Below, piece by piece: positions 1-14,256 of a DNA stretch of 64,000 nt (positions within the stretch are counted from its first letter, which is position 1; every line of letters starts with the position of its first letter). Origin of the DNA: Chaunax sp. Z400 (lineage: Eukaryota > Chordata > Actinopteri > Lophiiformes > Chaunacidae). Position numbers and translations under genes: made by a program. Where the stretch lies: assembly GCA_037577475.1 (NCBI GenBank), contig CM075188.1:17775001-17839000 (forward strand), read 5' to 3'. Below the pieces are notes generated by a model. The model worked only from the letters and a program-made list of their open reading frames with translations, ran no database searches and was not told the origin of the DNA.

Positions 1-420
1 TTACAGTAATTTGTCCTTCAAATGATGTTGAAGCATAACAATAAAATATCAATTTGTGCCATGTAACATGACTGCTTATTTACCATTGTGTTAATCTAAG
101 CATTTGGTCAAAGTTAAATTAAGATAATGACTGGATATTTGTTGGTATGATGGCATAAAAGCACAAGACAAACTGCATTTAGAACCAACCACTGTGGTAC
201 AATAAAAAAAGGACTTGCAAAAAACACCACCGATGAACATAATTGAGGCAGAAATGCCATTTTTTTTCTAAATTTACTTGATAAAACAAGTAAGTGGTAT
301 ACATGTAACTTTAAAGGGACAGAGTTGATGTAAAATAATCCTCACAGTCTTGAAGCCTCATAAAAAGGATCAAATTTCAGATTCTGGAAAATAGAATGAT
401 TGATTGATTCCATTTTTTTT

Positions 421-607
421 TAAAGGCATTTTATGCCTTTATTGGACAGGACAGCTGAAGAGGTGACAGGAAATGCGGGAGAGAGAGTGGAGGGAAGACA
501 TGCGGCAAATGGCCATGGGTCAGAATCGTACCCGCACTGACCGCTATGGACTATAGCCTCGGTACATGGGGTGCGCGCTCTAACCACTGCGCTATCTGTG
601 CCCCCGC
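421..607 (-). mobile_element. tRNA-derived SINE, full copy with target-site duplication
   Basis: Read on the minus strand this starts with a tRNA-like head (A-box-like GCGCAGTGGTTAGAGCGC and a decayed B-box). A body follows that ends in the pattern CAATAAAGGCATAAAATGCC, typical of a very common teleost SINE. The insertion is flanked by a perfect 15-bp direct repeat, ATTGATTCCATTTTT, at 403-417 and 608-622, which is the target-site duplication expected of LINE-mediated insertion. The intact duplication suggests a fairly recent insertion. The class is secure; the exact family name is not something I can assign without a repeat library. Confidence 0.85.
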
Positions 608-2283
608 ATTGATTCCATTTTTAAAAAAATGTATCTTACTCCATCTCTTCTGTTTTCAGTTATGAAAAATATGAACAAGATGTATTATTGGCTCATCAAT
701 TCCCATTTCTCAAAATGCCCGGCCTCCTGGTGGTTTGAGAGCTGGGGTTCTTTGACCACCACCAGGACTGCAATTCCTCCCACACAGGAGAGAATGGCAT
801 GACATTTACCAGAGCTGCAAGGCAGTAATATAGTTTTTTGAAATGGCACGGTTGGAATATACAGGGCTGAAAGGACCCACGCTGGGCCCCACTGGGACTC
901 CTTCATAGTAGCCTGCTAAGCACATTCAGATGGGGGCCGTAATTACAGGCATGGAGGCAAAGCTGTACTAATTCATACAAGGTGTAAGACATTGGCAGAC
1001 CAAATGTCGGTGAGTTTACTGTTGGAGCCCATGTTATTTAACTATAACCATTTTGACCGAAATGTTTGTGACAGCTCCACTAATTTACAGTGACCACAGT
1101 GACCTCGGTTTTTAAAATGATCAATCTCATAATGACTTCATCAGCATGAATTTAATTTGAGGTGATTAATTATACACACGTACTCACAGCTTAGGCCATG
1201 AATCTTGAGAGGGAAGTAAATCATAGACCGTGCAGGAATATCTTTGATTCAATGTGGATTTGTATATTTATTCTCATTGGCCAGTTCTTCTATTCTACGG
1301 TATTAAAAGAAAAATATCAAAGCATTATGTTGCTATATAACAAACTGTACAACCACAGCCACAGTGCACTGAGAAATACTGAGTTTCAATAAGGTCTGTC
1401 ATTATTTGGAGTCACACAACAAAGCCATTGAATTTGCCTAACGCTGTGAAGCATATTTATTTCCATCGACAGACATTTGTCCATGAAAATATTGTTTGGA
1501 AAACACCATTGGGAACAGTAACCTCCAGCTCAAAGGCTGTATTTTCTGATTTTAATTGGATGTCTTCGAAGTAGCATTGAGAGAGGTCTCTGTTGCAATA
1601 CAAAGGAGGAAACTAAGAATACTACTGCCCTTTTATTATTCCCATAAACAGTGCCATTGCTCTACAGTGACACGAGAAGTTTTGTAAACTCTGAATAGCT
1701 TACAAGCACTTATTAACTGAAGTTAGAATTGCAGGGTAGCTTATTAAAAAATGGTTTCACTTCCTTATGAGTGAGTCATGCTCAGTCTGTTTGTCAGTTC
1801 GTTTTGTTGTTTAAGCAATTTCAAATGTCTGAGACAGCAACCAAAAGCATCATCTCAGTAGGGTGGCACTGAAGCACTCATAATCAAAATCACATCCCAG
1901 CATCTTTGACATGATACCTGACCCCCCTGTGAACATGGAAATCAATCTCTTTGACTGGCAGAGAGAGGTTGTTTGTTTTTTTTTTCATGTCAATATAAGA
2001 ACAGCGTTTTATTTTCCCAAGGACCTTCTTTTCATACTCGTTCATTTTTATTTATGCTTTAACTTAAATTTTGGAACTTTTCAAATGTATTTATCTGTGA
2101 AAAGCGACAGCATTTAATCTGCCTTTTTTCCCCCAGATACAAATCTCTGTGGCCTTGCTTTGAAGCACCCTGTTAAATGAGAGAGAGAGAGACTTACTTA
2201 TTAACCTGCAAATATGTTCAAAATAAACAGAAACTTGTGAGCATATATCATGTTTTTTTCACTTCGGTTAAACTTTGGAACCA

Positions 2284-2480
2284 TGCAGTGGTGGAGGAAG
2301 CATTCTAATATGTAGTACTTAAGTTAAAGTGGCAAGTGCAAAAATACGATGTTGCAAGTTAACGTCCTGCATATAAATTATTACTGTAATACATGTGCTA
2401 ATTATGTGTAAATTTATTTTGATTGTATGAACAAGGGGGCCTTGCCAGTGTTAAACTTTCCATGCAGTATATTATTGATG
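2284..2480 (+). repeat. Dispersed teleost MITE-like repeat (CAGTGGTGGAAGAAGTAC family)
   Basis: The stretch starts CAGTGGTGGAGGAAGC and continues with a diverged version of the motif chain 'TACTTAAGT..AAAGT.GCAA', then 'AAAAATAC', then 'AAGT.AACGTCCTGCAT', a repeat abundant in spiny-rayed fishes. Other pieces lie at 44264-44400, 46378-46465 and 50388-50560. From memory, the ends resemble inverted CAGTGGTGGAA termini, suggesting a non-autonomous DNA transposon; that class is an inference. Confidence 0.6.
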
Positions 2481-4765
2481 CAGAATTTTAATGTTTTGGC
2501 TGCTCAGGGTGGAATTCATTTTAAATTCGCATCATAGTGTTTTGTAGTTTAATCAATAATAATGTGTTATATTTCAAAGAGAGATCACTTGTTTTGTAGG
2601 TGTATTCTTAATGTTCTACTGTATGTTACTGGTAATTTCAAATTAAAACGTAGGTTACCGCTTATACCACATTATATTTCCCTTAGAAGAATAAAGCGGT
2701 ATAAAATAGAAATACCTCTCAAAGTTGTACAGTACCCGAGTAAATTGTTTAGTTATGTTCTAACAAAGTAGCAAGTGAGCACCAACCAGACTATACTGGA
2801 CATATGAACACTAGATCTTTTTCCCCTTTCACCATTTTAATATGTTTTAACATTACAGGACTTGAATGTCACATTTTTCTAACTGTGAGCCCCTCCCCCG
2901 AGTCGGCTTGAGCCAAAAAAGACCACAGTTGGTTAATTTTCTTCAAATCGCTGACTTTGTCAAAGCTGTTCAAAAACCTTACCAAAATACTAGAAATTAC
3001 AATCCAAATCTAACACTGACATTGATCCTCTGCTGACAAATAAAATCCTATCAGGTTCATTTAGTGTAGGTGTCGCCCATCCTATGTTATGCACCTAATG
3101 GATAGGGTATAGAGTTACAGGTTCCTGTTGTTGCGGAGGTTGGAGGCCTTTAAAAGCCACTGTGAGCTAGTTCTTCAGCACTGATCTGCTTCCTGGCTGT
3201 AATGAATCTTACCATGGGATTTCTCTGAAAACTAAACCAAAGCCTCACAGCTTCAGGAGGAATAAGGACACAAAATTTCAGTCACACAAAATAATATTTA
3301 GATTTTCTAGTGAACTCTGTAGCATGGAGGTGAAATGAAACTAGTCCAATCTGTAAGTATTAAATCATGAAATGGATATTTGTCACATAGAGTCACAAAT
3401 GCATATACTTCTTGAACAAATTGCACTGGTCACTGCACTAAATGCCACACACAACATGACATTCAGTGTATCATATTCAATCTATTTGACAATGCCTTTA
3501 GATTTAATGCTGCATGTATCCTATATCAAACCATAACAAAAGTACTTATATTGGTGAAATACATTATGATTTACAGTATATTCATAGAATGCATTGTTAC
3601 ATTGTATACTGCATTAGAAAGTGAAAAACACCTTAACTGTTAATTAAAGCTGCACATCATAAAACACCAGATACAGCTATAATAAGGATTAAAACGAAAT
3701 TTATATGAGTCCATTTGGATGATGCATGATATATTCTTTCAGCATTAAGATTAGAACTGCAGCGTAAGACCATCCATGAAAAAACATATGAAATATTCAT
3801 AGATTTTAATGATTGATGAAAAGATAATTGGAATGTCAGAAATGACAAAGTATGGAGGAACAGAGGTGTTGTGGAATGTAATAGTTGAACTTGTGGCAGC
3901 AATTCAACCAAATTATAGCCATAGCAAACGTGATTAAAAAAATCACTCCTCTTCATAACACAAAATGATGAAAACGTGAAAAATCAAGCTGAAGTCGGTT
4001 CTATTCTTGTTCATTATTTAACCTACAGCAATTACATATAACATAATTAATAATGGATGGATGGATGGATATTATGAGATACTGTATTTCATCCTGTTGT
4101 AAATGTCAGATAAAATGTTAGCAACTTTCCTAAAGATTCATAAAAATTCACATACTTGAAGGGATTATTTTACACTTAATACCAGGAACCCAAATACATT
4201 CAGATTCTAATAATGCTGCTTCTTACTATAAAAGAAGAGAATGTCTGCATGCTCAAAAATGATCCTGTTAATCAATGCAGCTGCTTTTATATGCCATGAA
4301 AAGCAGCGAGACAGACTTCTCCAGGAAGTTTTCACTATGCACAAAATATCTGAGAAATGTGCAAACTTGTAGCAGACATCTAAACTGGAGCGCATGCAAA
4401 ACAAACCTCCTGACCTTTCCATGACTACTGCCCATGGAGCTATTTCCTTGACAACAAACAGCCACTGCCACTGAGGAGCTGTAAGGCCCACTCAATAGCC
4501 AAGGGTGAAATAAATATCACCTCTCCAATATTTAAATTAGCTTTACTCCCAAGTCTTTCCAATGCATTAAATAGGTCAGGTTAAAGTCAATTGATTGGGA
4601 CTATCCCATGGGCTGGTGGAGGAGCTACACATGTGCAGTTTCCGTTTATATGTTGGAGAAGGTGTCATCCAATGTTCTTCATGAAGAAGACTTCATGAAA
4701 TTGAGTTCTACAGAATTGAATCCAAATTCAGACGTGAAAAACTTATTGTTTGAAACTTTTTGAGT

Positions 4766-4768
<3 letters not shown>

Positions 4769-4850
<82 letters not shown>
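4769..4850. repeat. (AC)n microsatellite
   Basis: An uninterrupted AC dinucleotide repeat of 41 units. Such long perfect CA tracts are common in teleost intergenic DNA and are expected to be length-polymorphic. Confidence 0.98.
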
Positions 4851-4852
<2 letters not shown>

Positions 4853-6540
4853 TCAAGTCGTGTTGATATAGTTATTTAAAAAAAAAAAATTCATTTTGTG
4901 AACTTTGATTTCCTTAATGTTGGTCAATGGACATGCTTTACAGTTCAATGTGTGAATAGTGCCAACACAGAAACAATGGAAGACAAATCCTGACCTGAAA
5001 CACCTTCCCCTTTAACAATTGTGCATCACATAAAATGTCAGCCTCCTAAAACTGCCTTAAAGATATCATATTTTAATATTAATTTCCACTTTCAGAGTTT
5101 TTAAGCAAAATCAGTCCTGATCCTGAACTATCAAATATTCATTTCTTTTCAAGATTTTAACCCTTTAAATGCCAGTGTGTTTAAATCAGTAATGCCCCTG
5201 TCTTCTTTTTAATGACAAAATAAACAACACCAAAAAAAATTCATATACTAAATGCTAAGAGAATCAATGTCAATGTCAATCATTAGTAACAACATTGACT
5301 TTTAATGCATTTTCTGATCTTTCCCTAAATGGACATAAGCTTTACAGCTCAAGACAAGAAGACAAGACGTGACCTTAAGGACCTTCCTTAAGGCAGCTCC
5401 TTGGCAGATGCCTTACAAACAGCATGCTCAAGCATGAAGCAATACACCATATAAGAAGTTACTGTCAATCACATGGCAAAATGCCTCCTTGAACAAATTG
5501 CTATTCTTGTCACGTCACTCTTCTTGTACTGTACAGTAGCACTGCTGAGCAGAGCGCAGGGCTGTGCAGGGGTGTCCTACTTAAATAAATGAGCTGAAGC
5601 TCAAATGCTTGAAAAGAAAACCCTTGCTCCAGAATGTCAGAACTGCAAATGTCTTTGCAACTATACGATGTTCTGACAAAGTCAATTCCAGACACATTCA
5701 CAGGTTTAAGGAAGCAGAATTTCAATCTCAATCAATCAATGTTTCATTGGAATAACAATAACACAGAATCTTGAATCTGACTTACTCATGCTTCACAAGA
5801 TAATTCTGGCGACACAAGCGCAGAAGAGCAGCCCTGTGTCGATGACCTGCCGTATACCGGCTGCCCCCCCCCGAGCCTCCTGGAACCAACATACAGCAGA
5901 GACCTACTGTGAAACCCTTTGTATTAAGGCATTGACATACAATTCTCTGTGCGGCATTTTCAATACCTCAGATAGTATGATCAGTGCTGGTTGTTGAGCA
6001 GTATTTTCACAACAGCAAAACTAGCAAAGTCATTAGTGGCCCTGCTGTTCTGCAATCTTTAGTCTATCCGGAGGGTGACCATTTGGGAACTGCTGGAACA
6101 CAACTAAGCTGTAAAATTACATTCCATATATTTGCTTAGTTCTTGTCTTGATTCAAAGCTGAATTGCTTTGCGGATGAGTTTTACACAAACAATAACAAT
6201 TAGTTTTACAGTTGAGCTGTTCAGAGATTTGTTGTTATGTGTCCTTGACTGCTTTAAAGACTTCACTTGATGTTATAGCTCCATTTTAGAGACATTTTGT
6301 TGAGGGACTTTATGGCCCTTTAAGCAAACAATCGTTTAAATTCAATTAAGACTATGAAATGGCACTGTTGAAAACAGTCTTTTTAAAGCTTTGTTTTTGT
6401 GCAGTCTTGACCTATGTGCAATGACTATATCCAGCTCAGTATATACTGTATATTGCACATGACAGTAGGTAAACTCTTCAGTGTATGTGCAGTGAATAAA
6501 ATGGAATCATTAGCACAAAGCTCAACATAATGAGGAATAA

Positions 6541-6790
6541 ACAATAATGAGATGAACTCATTGCGCTTCTGCTCATCAGAGAATTTCATAATTAGCAATT
6601 AGTGGTCATTGTCATACAGTCAGTGCAACTTAAATCTGGCTAAAGTGTCTACATGCACTCACCTATCCTGAGGCATTGCAAATAAAATAACCCACTGGAT
6701 TCAGACGTTATTAATGTCTGTCACAAGATGGGCTGCAATGGCAGATTAGGCATGATTATGAGTGGCCTCATTTAATTTCACCATGTCGTT
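6541..6790. promoter_or_regulatory. Candidate conserved non-coding element
   Basis: A repeat-free block of mixed composition inside AT-rich desert. It holds two tandem homeodomain-type cores, TAATTAG at 6589-6595 and CAATTAG at 6596-6602, plus further ATTA/TAAT cores to about 6770. Conservation cannot be measured from one sequence, so the enhancer call is an inference from texture and motif clustering only. Confidence 0.25.
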
Positions 6791-9700
6791 ATCTTTTACA
6801 ACATTGACTAAGCAAATGGCCATCGTGTGTTTATGAGTACAACTGTAAGCTGTTTTTCCCGATAATTAACCGTTTGTCAAAATCTAAAAGAATACACTGT
6901 CAACGAAGGGAAATCAAACAAGAAAAGGAAAAGAGCATCACATACAAATGCCATGAAGCAAATAAGTAATACAGAAAATACAGTTTTACATGAAATCATA
7001 ATTTAAGCCTTTACAAAGAGCTTTGGTTATATTATTAAACTACTGCATTGAGTCACGTGCAGTGGTGTTATTGACTTTTTCAAATGTGTTCAGATAAAAA
7101 AAAGTGGGATTTAAATACAGGAGCCATTGCCAAGAAAAGATTAAGAACCAATTAAAAGTGCTAAGAACAAAAAAGATAAAATATATCATCATCATTCTGA
7201 CATAAAGATGCATCTCAGATGTAAAAAAAAGAAAAAAAAGAAGAAGAAAATTACAATTGTATAGGACTACTCTGTATGCTAGAAAGTTAACCAGACATGA
7301 ATCCAATCTTCACCTTGAACACTCACTCATATAATTCACTCATTGCACCCCTGATCCAACAATATCATTATCAAACATCTTGTATCTTGTCTTCATTAAA
7401 TCTTATGTTTTCACGTTGTCTTCTAAAAAAAAAAAAAAACGTAATTATGAAAACAAAAAATGTTCAACAGCTTTTTCCCCTGTATTACCAGGTGTCTCAT
7501 TTGACCGTTCTGATAAATTTTGATGAGCCTGTTGAGGCAAATGTGAATAATTGATAAGTGTTTTCCAACGACTTGATTGTCACAAACCAAGACAAATAGA
7601 GTGGAATGGAATCATAAAATATTCACTTGAGTGTTGGCCTGAAAATTATTCATTCCAAAGTAATTTTATACGGATGCAGGTGTCCTGGTGCAGACAGGAC
7701 AACTTGACCATGAACTCTAAGGTGAGAGGAAAACAAGCAAGTGTGTTGAGTAAATGTATCATGATGTAGCTTCTTTTTTTTCCCTTTACAACATGCATCA
7801 CAGCTGCAGAATGTCAACCAGATACTATGAAGACACCCAGACCTCCGTAACAGGGACCGGGAAGCCTTCAGGTCAAGGTTCAAAGAGAGTTATCTCCAGC
7901 CAACACAAACCTTCACTCTGTCCCTGACATTTCTTCTCCTTGGTGCTGCAACATATTTCACAATGATTGTATCTTGAAACAGTTATAAACACCTCTGCCA
8001 GCATCTCACGCTCAAATGCAGCAACACAAACCATGAGCTTTCGGTTCCAATAAACATCAACTTCAACTATAAGCTCGATAATAATAACATGTTTGCTCCA
8101 AAACTGACTAATCTGATTGCAGAATGATTTTCTTTTTTTTCATGCCTATGTTTTTAAATGTCTGTGTTTAAAATGAAATAAAATACAGGACAATTATTGC
8201 ATTGCATCGATTTGGATGGCCTGTTATCATTTATCCGATAACCCAGTTATTCATGGTGAAAATGATGAAATGATTGAAAATAATAGCTGAGTTAAATCCA
8301 TCCCTTTAAATCACAAAGACTTGGTGCCATCTACTGTTAATTTAGAGATCACATTTGAAAAATGTAGTGATGCATTTGAAAAACTAGTGAGAATGGGGCA
8401 GCTCTGACTTTACATAACATATTTAAATGTACTCTCTTTAAAGAAATGTTTTCTGTTTGTATTACAGTAGCCCTAGTAGAAAGCTCCATTTCTCCCAAGC
8501 ACAACATCAGCATACTTGTTTTGAAATATTAGATATGCCTAACGTTTGCCACAAATAACTCATAAAGCAGCACTGGCCTGCTGCAAAAAAAGCGACATTT
8601 TTACATACGACAATTCCAAAGCATTTCAACGAGGCACCTCCTTCAATGAGTGCATGTTACCACCACAGACAAGTTGGATTGTGGGAGTAAGGTGATCATT
8701 AGCATATCAGTGACACAGATTAACATACATTAACATATATTACGGCTGAATTAATCATGGCATGTGGTAGAACTTGGAGAGGCATCTGAAAACAGTCTGC
8801 TCTGAAGTCAATTCAAGGGAAAAAAGCACAGTAATGAAATAGTAATGTCGAGCAGCTCCAATAAGCTCATACAGCATGTACAGCAGCGGGCTATGATATC
8901 TGGGCTCTCACATACAGCTTATTCTTTGATTTGTCATACTCAGCATCTTCCATTTACTCGCTGCGGCTGCTTTTATCATTAGTGAAGGATTTGGTTGTAA
9001 TGTAGCTGTACTATTTTCTTTTTTTTTGTGGAGCTGGTATCCATTGATGAAATGAAAATAAATGAAGCTATTTATAGGTTATATTGCAGCTGGCCTATGT
9101 CTAGCCTTGAAGGGAAATGTTTCTAATTGATCTCTTAAACTATAAATCACTGATGATAATAGGACATTAATTCTCTTCATGTTGACCAAGTGATACCAAC
9201 TAGAATCCTAAACCTGAATGTTTTTACTTGCAGTTGTTATTTACTTAGCATTCGTTGGTTCAGTGTTGAACAAACTATAAAGAAAAGCTTCGAAGTGTCT
9301 AATTTGAGCTCCTCAATGCTCTTGAAAAAAAGAAGATGTGTCATATTCAATTTGTGGATGAACACTGTATACTGTGCATATTTATCATCCCGTCCATGAG
9401 AAATTTCTAAAAGGTGTCATTTCACTCTATTTTTAGGGTTCCTTTTAAACTTATGGCCAGAGAAGGTAAATGAAACTTGGCCTTTCATTGTCACTTATTT
9501 ACATTTTTATTTCCCCTCTCTGTTAATCAATGGGTCTTGTTTTTGTCAAATAACCTAATTTTTAAATTAAAAAAAACAAACAAAACAACTATATGGCGAC
9601 CTCTCAGATTGCAGCCTCAAAAACGTTTCTTTATGCATTCAGTTCTTTGTAAATTAAAAATAGCAGTCCATTTTGGGCAGAACACTGAATCAGGACCCAT

Positions 9701-10970
9701 TTTAGATTATTTATATATCAATCAAGCTAAAGTCCTCCTGGAGCCAGAATTCCAAACCCCGCTCTGTAAAGGTGGAACAAATCCACAAAATGAATTGATA
9801 AACAAAGTGGGGGAGTCTCAAAGGGGGGGGGGGGGATTAAACTAATACATCAAATATACCCAATTCCACTATCAGCATTTTTGTAATGGCTACCTTTGCA
9901 GTTTGCTATCTCTGTGGAACACACAGCTGGTGTCCTATCTAGGTATGAACACAGATTTTGCCTTGGGGCCTGGGTACCATATTATGTGGCAGCACTCTTG
10001 GAGATGAACACCAAGCAGCTAATGTCATTCGGTCCAATGCTCATCATTAACTTCTGACTGCCAGGCATATTGTTAAAGTCCTCACTGTGGTAAGGCCATA
10101 TCATTGGTAGTATGAGTCAGGTCCTGACCACATGTTCCACCCAGTTAGGAGTAATAGGAATAGTGTCCATTTAAACACTACTTAAACAGCCCACAAAGTG
10201 CTCTTAAAATTGTTCTGTAATGAAAGTGTCATGCATGAAACTGGAATGCAAGTGCCGGAGTGGCTTGTATCACTTGAAAAGGCTAATTTATAAAGGCAAG
10301 CTGCAGCACTTGATGGACAGCTTCTTCTCTACGTTGCAACATGGAAAGGGGCTGACATCTTGAATTATATGGTTATTACACCAGTCCAGTCTGGCTGTAT
10401 GGACCTGCTGACATCTCCACAATAGACATGACCCATCACATACCAAGGTTCTTGCCAGTCAGGAGAATGGGCATAATGAAAAGAAATTTCTATTTTACTT
10501 AACCCTAAATATCTACTGAACCTGTCCTTTAACATTCACATGAACAAAGCAGCACAGCAGCACTGTAAGAATAGCATTGTTTTACTGTAACCATCAGTTT
10601 GGTCACAAACTAAAACAAATTTGATGAGGAAGACATGACATTTCAATGCAAACTGTGTCAATATTTCATTTGTGTGTAGTGTAGCTAAGCCTAAACCTAA
10701 AGCCACTGAGGGGCCACATAGAAAGGCTGATAATTGACATGGTTGCTATAACACTGCTCCATAGTGTCTAGTAAAATGACAGAGTCTGACTTCAGCTTCT
10801 TGCCTTTGATGAAATATGAATTGCTCATGGTTAATGTTCTTCAACATGTTACATGTAAGAATCTGAAATCATTGTTCCTAAATCTCCACACAGAACAAAC
10901 CTTTCATAAATACAACAATGCAACAAAGGATTAGCCTGACAGGGGGAGAAAAAATAATAATAATAAAAAC

Positions 10971-11451
10971 AAAAATAAAATTAAATATATATATATATAT
11001 ATATAAATATATATATATATATTTATATATATATAAATATATATATATAAATATATATATATAAATATATATATATAAATATATATATAAATATATATAT
11101 ATAAATATATATAAATATATATATATATAAATATATATAAATATATATATATATAAATATATAAATATATATATAAATATATATATAAATATATATAAAT
11201 ATATATATAAATATATATATATAAATATATATAAATATATATATAAATATATATATATATAAATATATATAAATATATATATATAAATATATATATATAA
11301 ATATATATATATAAATATATATATATAAATATATATATATAATATATATTTATATATATAAATATATATTATTATAAATAAATATAATATTATAAATAAA
11401 TATAATAAATAAATAATTATAAATAAATAAATATTATATTATTATATTATA

Positions 11452-11516
<65 letters not shown>

Positions 11517-11538
11517 TATATAATATATACATATATAT
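10971..11538. repeat. AT-only satellite-like tract
   Basis: From 10971 to 11514 there is not one G or C in 544 bp. The tract is mostly (AT)n interrupted by AAAT, giving irregular ATAAATATAT-type units, and ends with ATACAT variants to 11538. It is strongly self-complementary and could extrude cruciforms. Such tracts are prone to assembly error, so its true length is uncertain. Confidence 0.95.
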
Positions 11539-11605
11539 CAACTTCAACTTTGTTTATTTGTCATTCAAACCATACAGTTCACAGAAGAACAAAATGACGT
11601 TTTAT
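11539..11605. repeat. Possible retroelement 3' tail fragment
   Basis: The stretch beginning TCAACTTCAACTTTGTTTAT and continuing with TTGTCATTCAAACC resembles short 3'-end fragments of retroposed repeats seen scattered in fish genomes. It abuts the AT-only tract. The fragment is too short to classify. Confidence 0.3.
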
Positions 11606-11806
11606 ATATATACATATGTATATATAGATATAGTTAGATATAGATAGATATAAATAGATATTATCTCTTTGTCTAGCAACACCTGTCCCCTGAGTGAAAG
11701 TACTACCTAGTATAAGTGACTCAAAGCATAAAGGTGTCACCTATTGGACCAGTTTGGTGCCCTACATACACTTAGCTGTAGAAATAGCTCCCACATGTGC
11801 ATATTA

Positions 11807-11808
<2 letters not shown>

Positions 11809-11861
<53 letters not shown>
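11809..11861. repeat. (ATT)n microsatellite
   Basis: About 17 uninterrupted ATT trinucleotide units. The tyrosine run in the open frame crossing it is an artefact of this repeat. Confidence 0.97.
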
Positions 11862-14256
11862 CATAGAAGACAAAGCATAATTGACCTTTGTTTCTGGTGC
11901 TGAGTAGGGAGGGTAACGTTAAACCGTCTAGTCAACTGATCGCACACATCCCTAGTGAGAATATATAGTATGTTTAAAACTTCTGTCAGGCAACTAAAAT
12001 GTAAACATGAAGCAGGCATCTACAGCAGCAGCAGAGTGTCCTGACTCGTACAGGAGTGCCTAATATGCCTAATATTTTTTAAAAAGCAAAAGCAATCTTA
12101 GTCAACCAGAGCTTTTCATGTAACCATTTTAGGGAATACAGCTAAGGAAACAAGTGTGAACCATTTTTGAATAAAAACAAATAACTATCATATATAATTC
12201 TTTAGTGTGCTTCAATTATCCATGTGCTTGAATACCCATGTAGTAGATTGCAAGTAATAAAATAAAACCAAGTAACCCACCCTACTTAAAAACATTGGCG
12301 CAGAATGGATCCGTACTCATACTTATGGTTAGATAATTCACAAACCCTGGTGTAATTGCACTTTTTAAAATAATTCATTTATTATACTTGATGACCTGAA
12401 GGTGAGCTTTCCTGCTTAACGATTAATTCTGCTTTGCACACAGATTCCACAAGCAATGGAGAAATGCTTATGTGGAATACGAATGTATAAAACACTGGTT
12501 CACAAAAAATCCTGATAATGTCAATTTCACCTGTGAAAAGTCAATTATTTGTCATCCAAATAAAAAATTGAAAATTGCTCTTTGAAACACATCATGCAGC
12601 ACAAGCAATTATTTCATAAACATTAGTGGGGCTCTCCTTTGGGATAGGGAGAGCTCTAATAAGACAAACTGTATATCAAAATACAGTAGATTACCTACAG
12701 AATCGTACATTTCATTATTCAGATCTACATCTATATAAAGAGAAAAAAAAATGGGTAATCAGACATGTTTCCCCACAAGTATCCATCTATACAAAAGTAC
12801 ATGTGGGGGAAAAAAAAAAATCCTAAATGCTCGAGGTGGGGAAATTTCCTGTTTTTATTGAAGCACTTGGCCCCTCATAAGGCTCTGCTTGTCCCTACTG
12901 AGATTACTATATGAATTTTACTTTGGGCTATATACTGTATGTTCTGGCCAAACATTAATAATACATTATACACTATTTATATTATACAGTGTATGACAGA
13001 ATTAAGAGAATACTGACAGTATAAAAAAATCTGAGAAGTGTCTGAATATGGTCATTATGTACTTTTGTATTCATGGTTTCTCTGGAGACATTTGGAGGGA
13101 AGCTACTCGGATAAAAGGTGAAGTTCAGCTGCTCTACATGTTTTGCTGTGTCTCATTTTTGAGCGTTTTACTATCATTGTTGATATTCAGAACAGACAAT
13201 TTGTTATTCTGAGAAAATGCCTTGACCATGCCGATACCCACCTCGATACATATCAGCAGATCTTTTCACAAGACTGTAAAATATGCCTTTAAGCCTGATG
13301 TGTTCATGGTGGATGGAATCTATGGCATTTTGAGAAACTTTTCACACTTCCTCAGGGGAACGATTTATACATCACACACTGCCAGAACCGCGAGAAGGCC
13401 TGACAGCCTCAGAAATGTGGATGTCAGATATCTGATTGAGGTTTTTATGCCAGTTTTCTGGTTTTATTGAGTTCTGTGGTTTGGGCCAGGGAATACTGAC
13501 GCCGTAGAGAGAATCAATACAGACATTTTGTTGATCTTCTCAAAGATGGTACGTTTGACATTTTGACCCTTCTTCTATTAGTTTAGTCTATTTCCACCAG
13601 CAGCTTGTCAGTCAAAATGAGAGAGATGCCTGAATATCAGGTCTGAATATTTATTAAGGTCCGTCAGCAGACCTTTTTTTTATGGCAGCCATCTTGACAT
13701 AATATAGCACGTAAACACAGGTTTAATTAATGAATTTAATCAAGCTTCCATTCCATTTAGTGTAGCAAAGCCTTTCCAGTGAGCCAGCATGCAAAATAGC
13801 AGCACCCTGACTCTGTCTGACCTGAATAGAACAGAGCCTTCATTAGTATTATTGGTAACACCTTTGTTTACTCTGCTATTTCATGTCAAAATGACTGCTG
13901 TGAAAAAAAAACACAAAAAACAAAAGAAAAACATTAATCAGACTGTTTCAGATAAGTACGTAATTATTATTCAAGTAGGTCAGTAAGTGGCTTGGATTTT
14001 ACATGCTTTGACATTAGATTTAGTAAAAATGAGGGGTGAATTGACATCTTAAAGGGAAATTGCTGTGACTCTGCTTAGTAGATCACAACAAAATATTCCT
14101 GTCACAATAAAAAACAAATCGTAATAACAATAATTGAAAGGGCTGTAGTGTCCTAACATTATCCTGTGATCACTCTAGACGTCTGGCAACTGCAAATTCA
14201 TCCAAACATGCATCTGCAGAACAACCTAGCAGTCTCTAAAAGCCAGTTCAGGTGAT

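Larger units (their letters stand above)
623..10970. other. Gene desert, part 1
   Basis: No exon-like coding signal was found on either strand. Open frames here are short, begin at arbitrary ATGs and resemble no family I know. It contains a MITE-like repeat (2284-2480), a 41-unit CA repeat (4769-4850), a run of 13 G (9823-9835) and two stretches that may be conserved non-coding elements (6541-6790 and, more weakly, 8640-8960). The rest is unremarkable AT-rich sequence. Confidence 0.6.

Noticed and set aside
11694..11903. Open frame with a long tyrosine run
   Set aside because: It is a translation of the ATT microsatellite.
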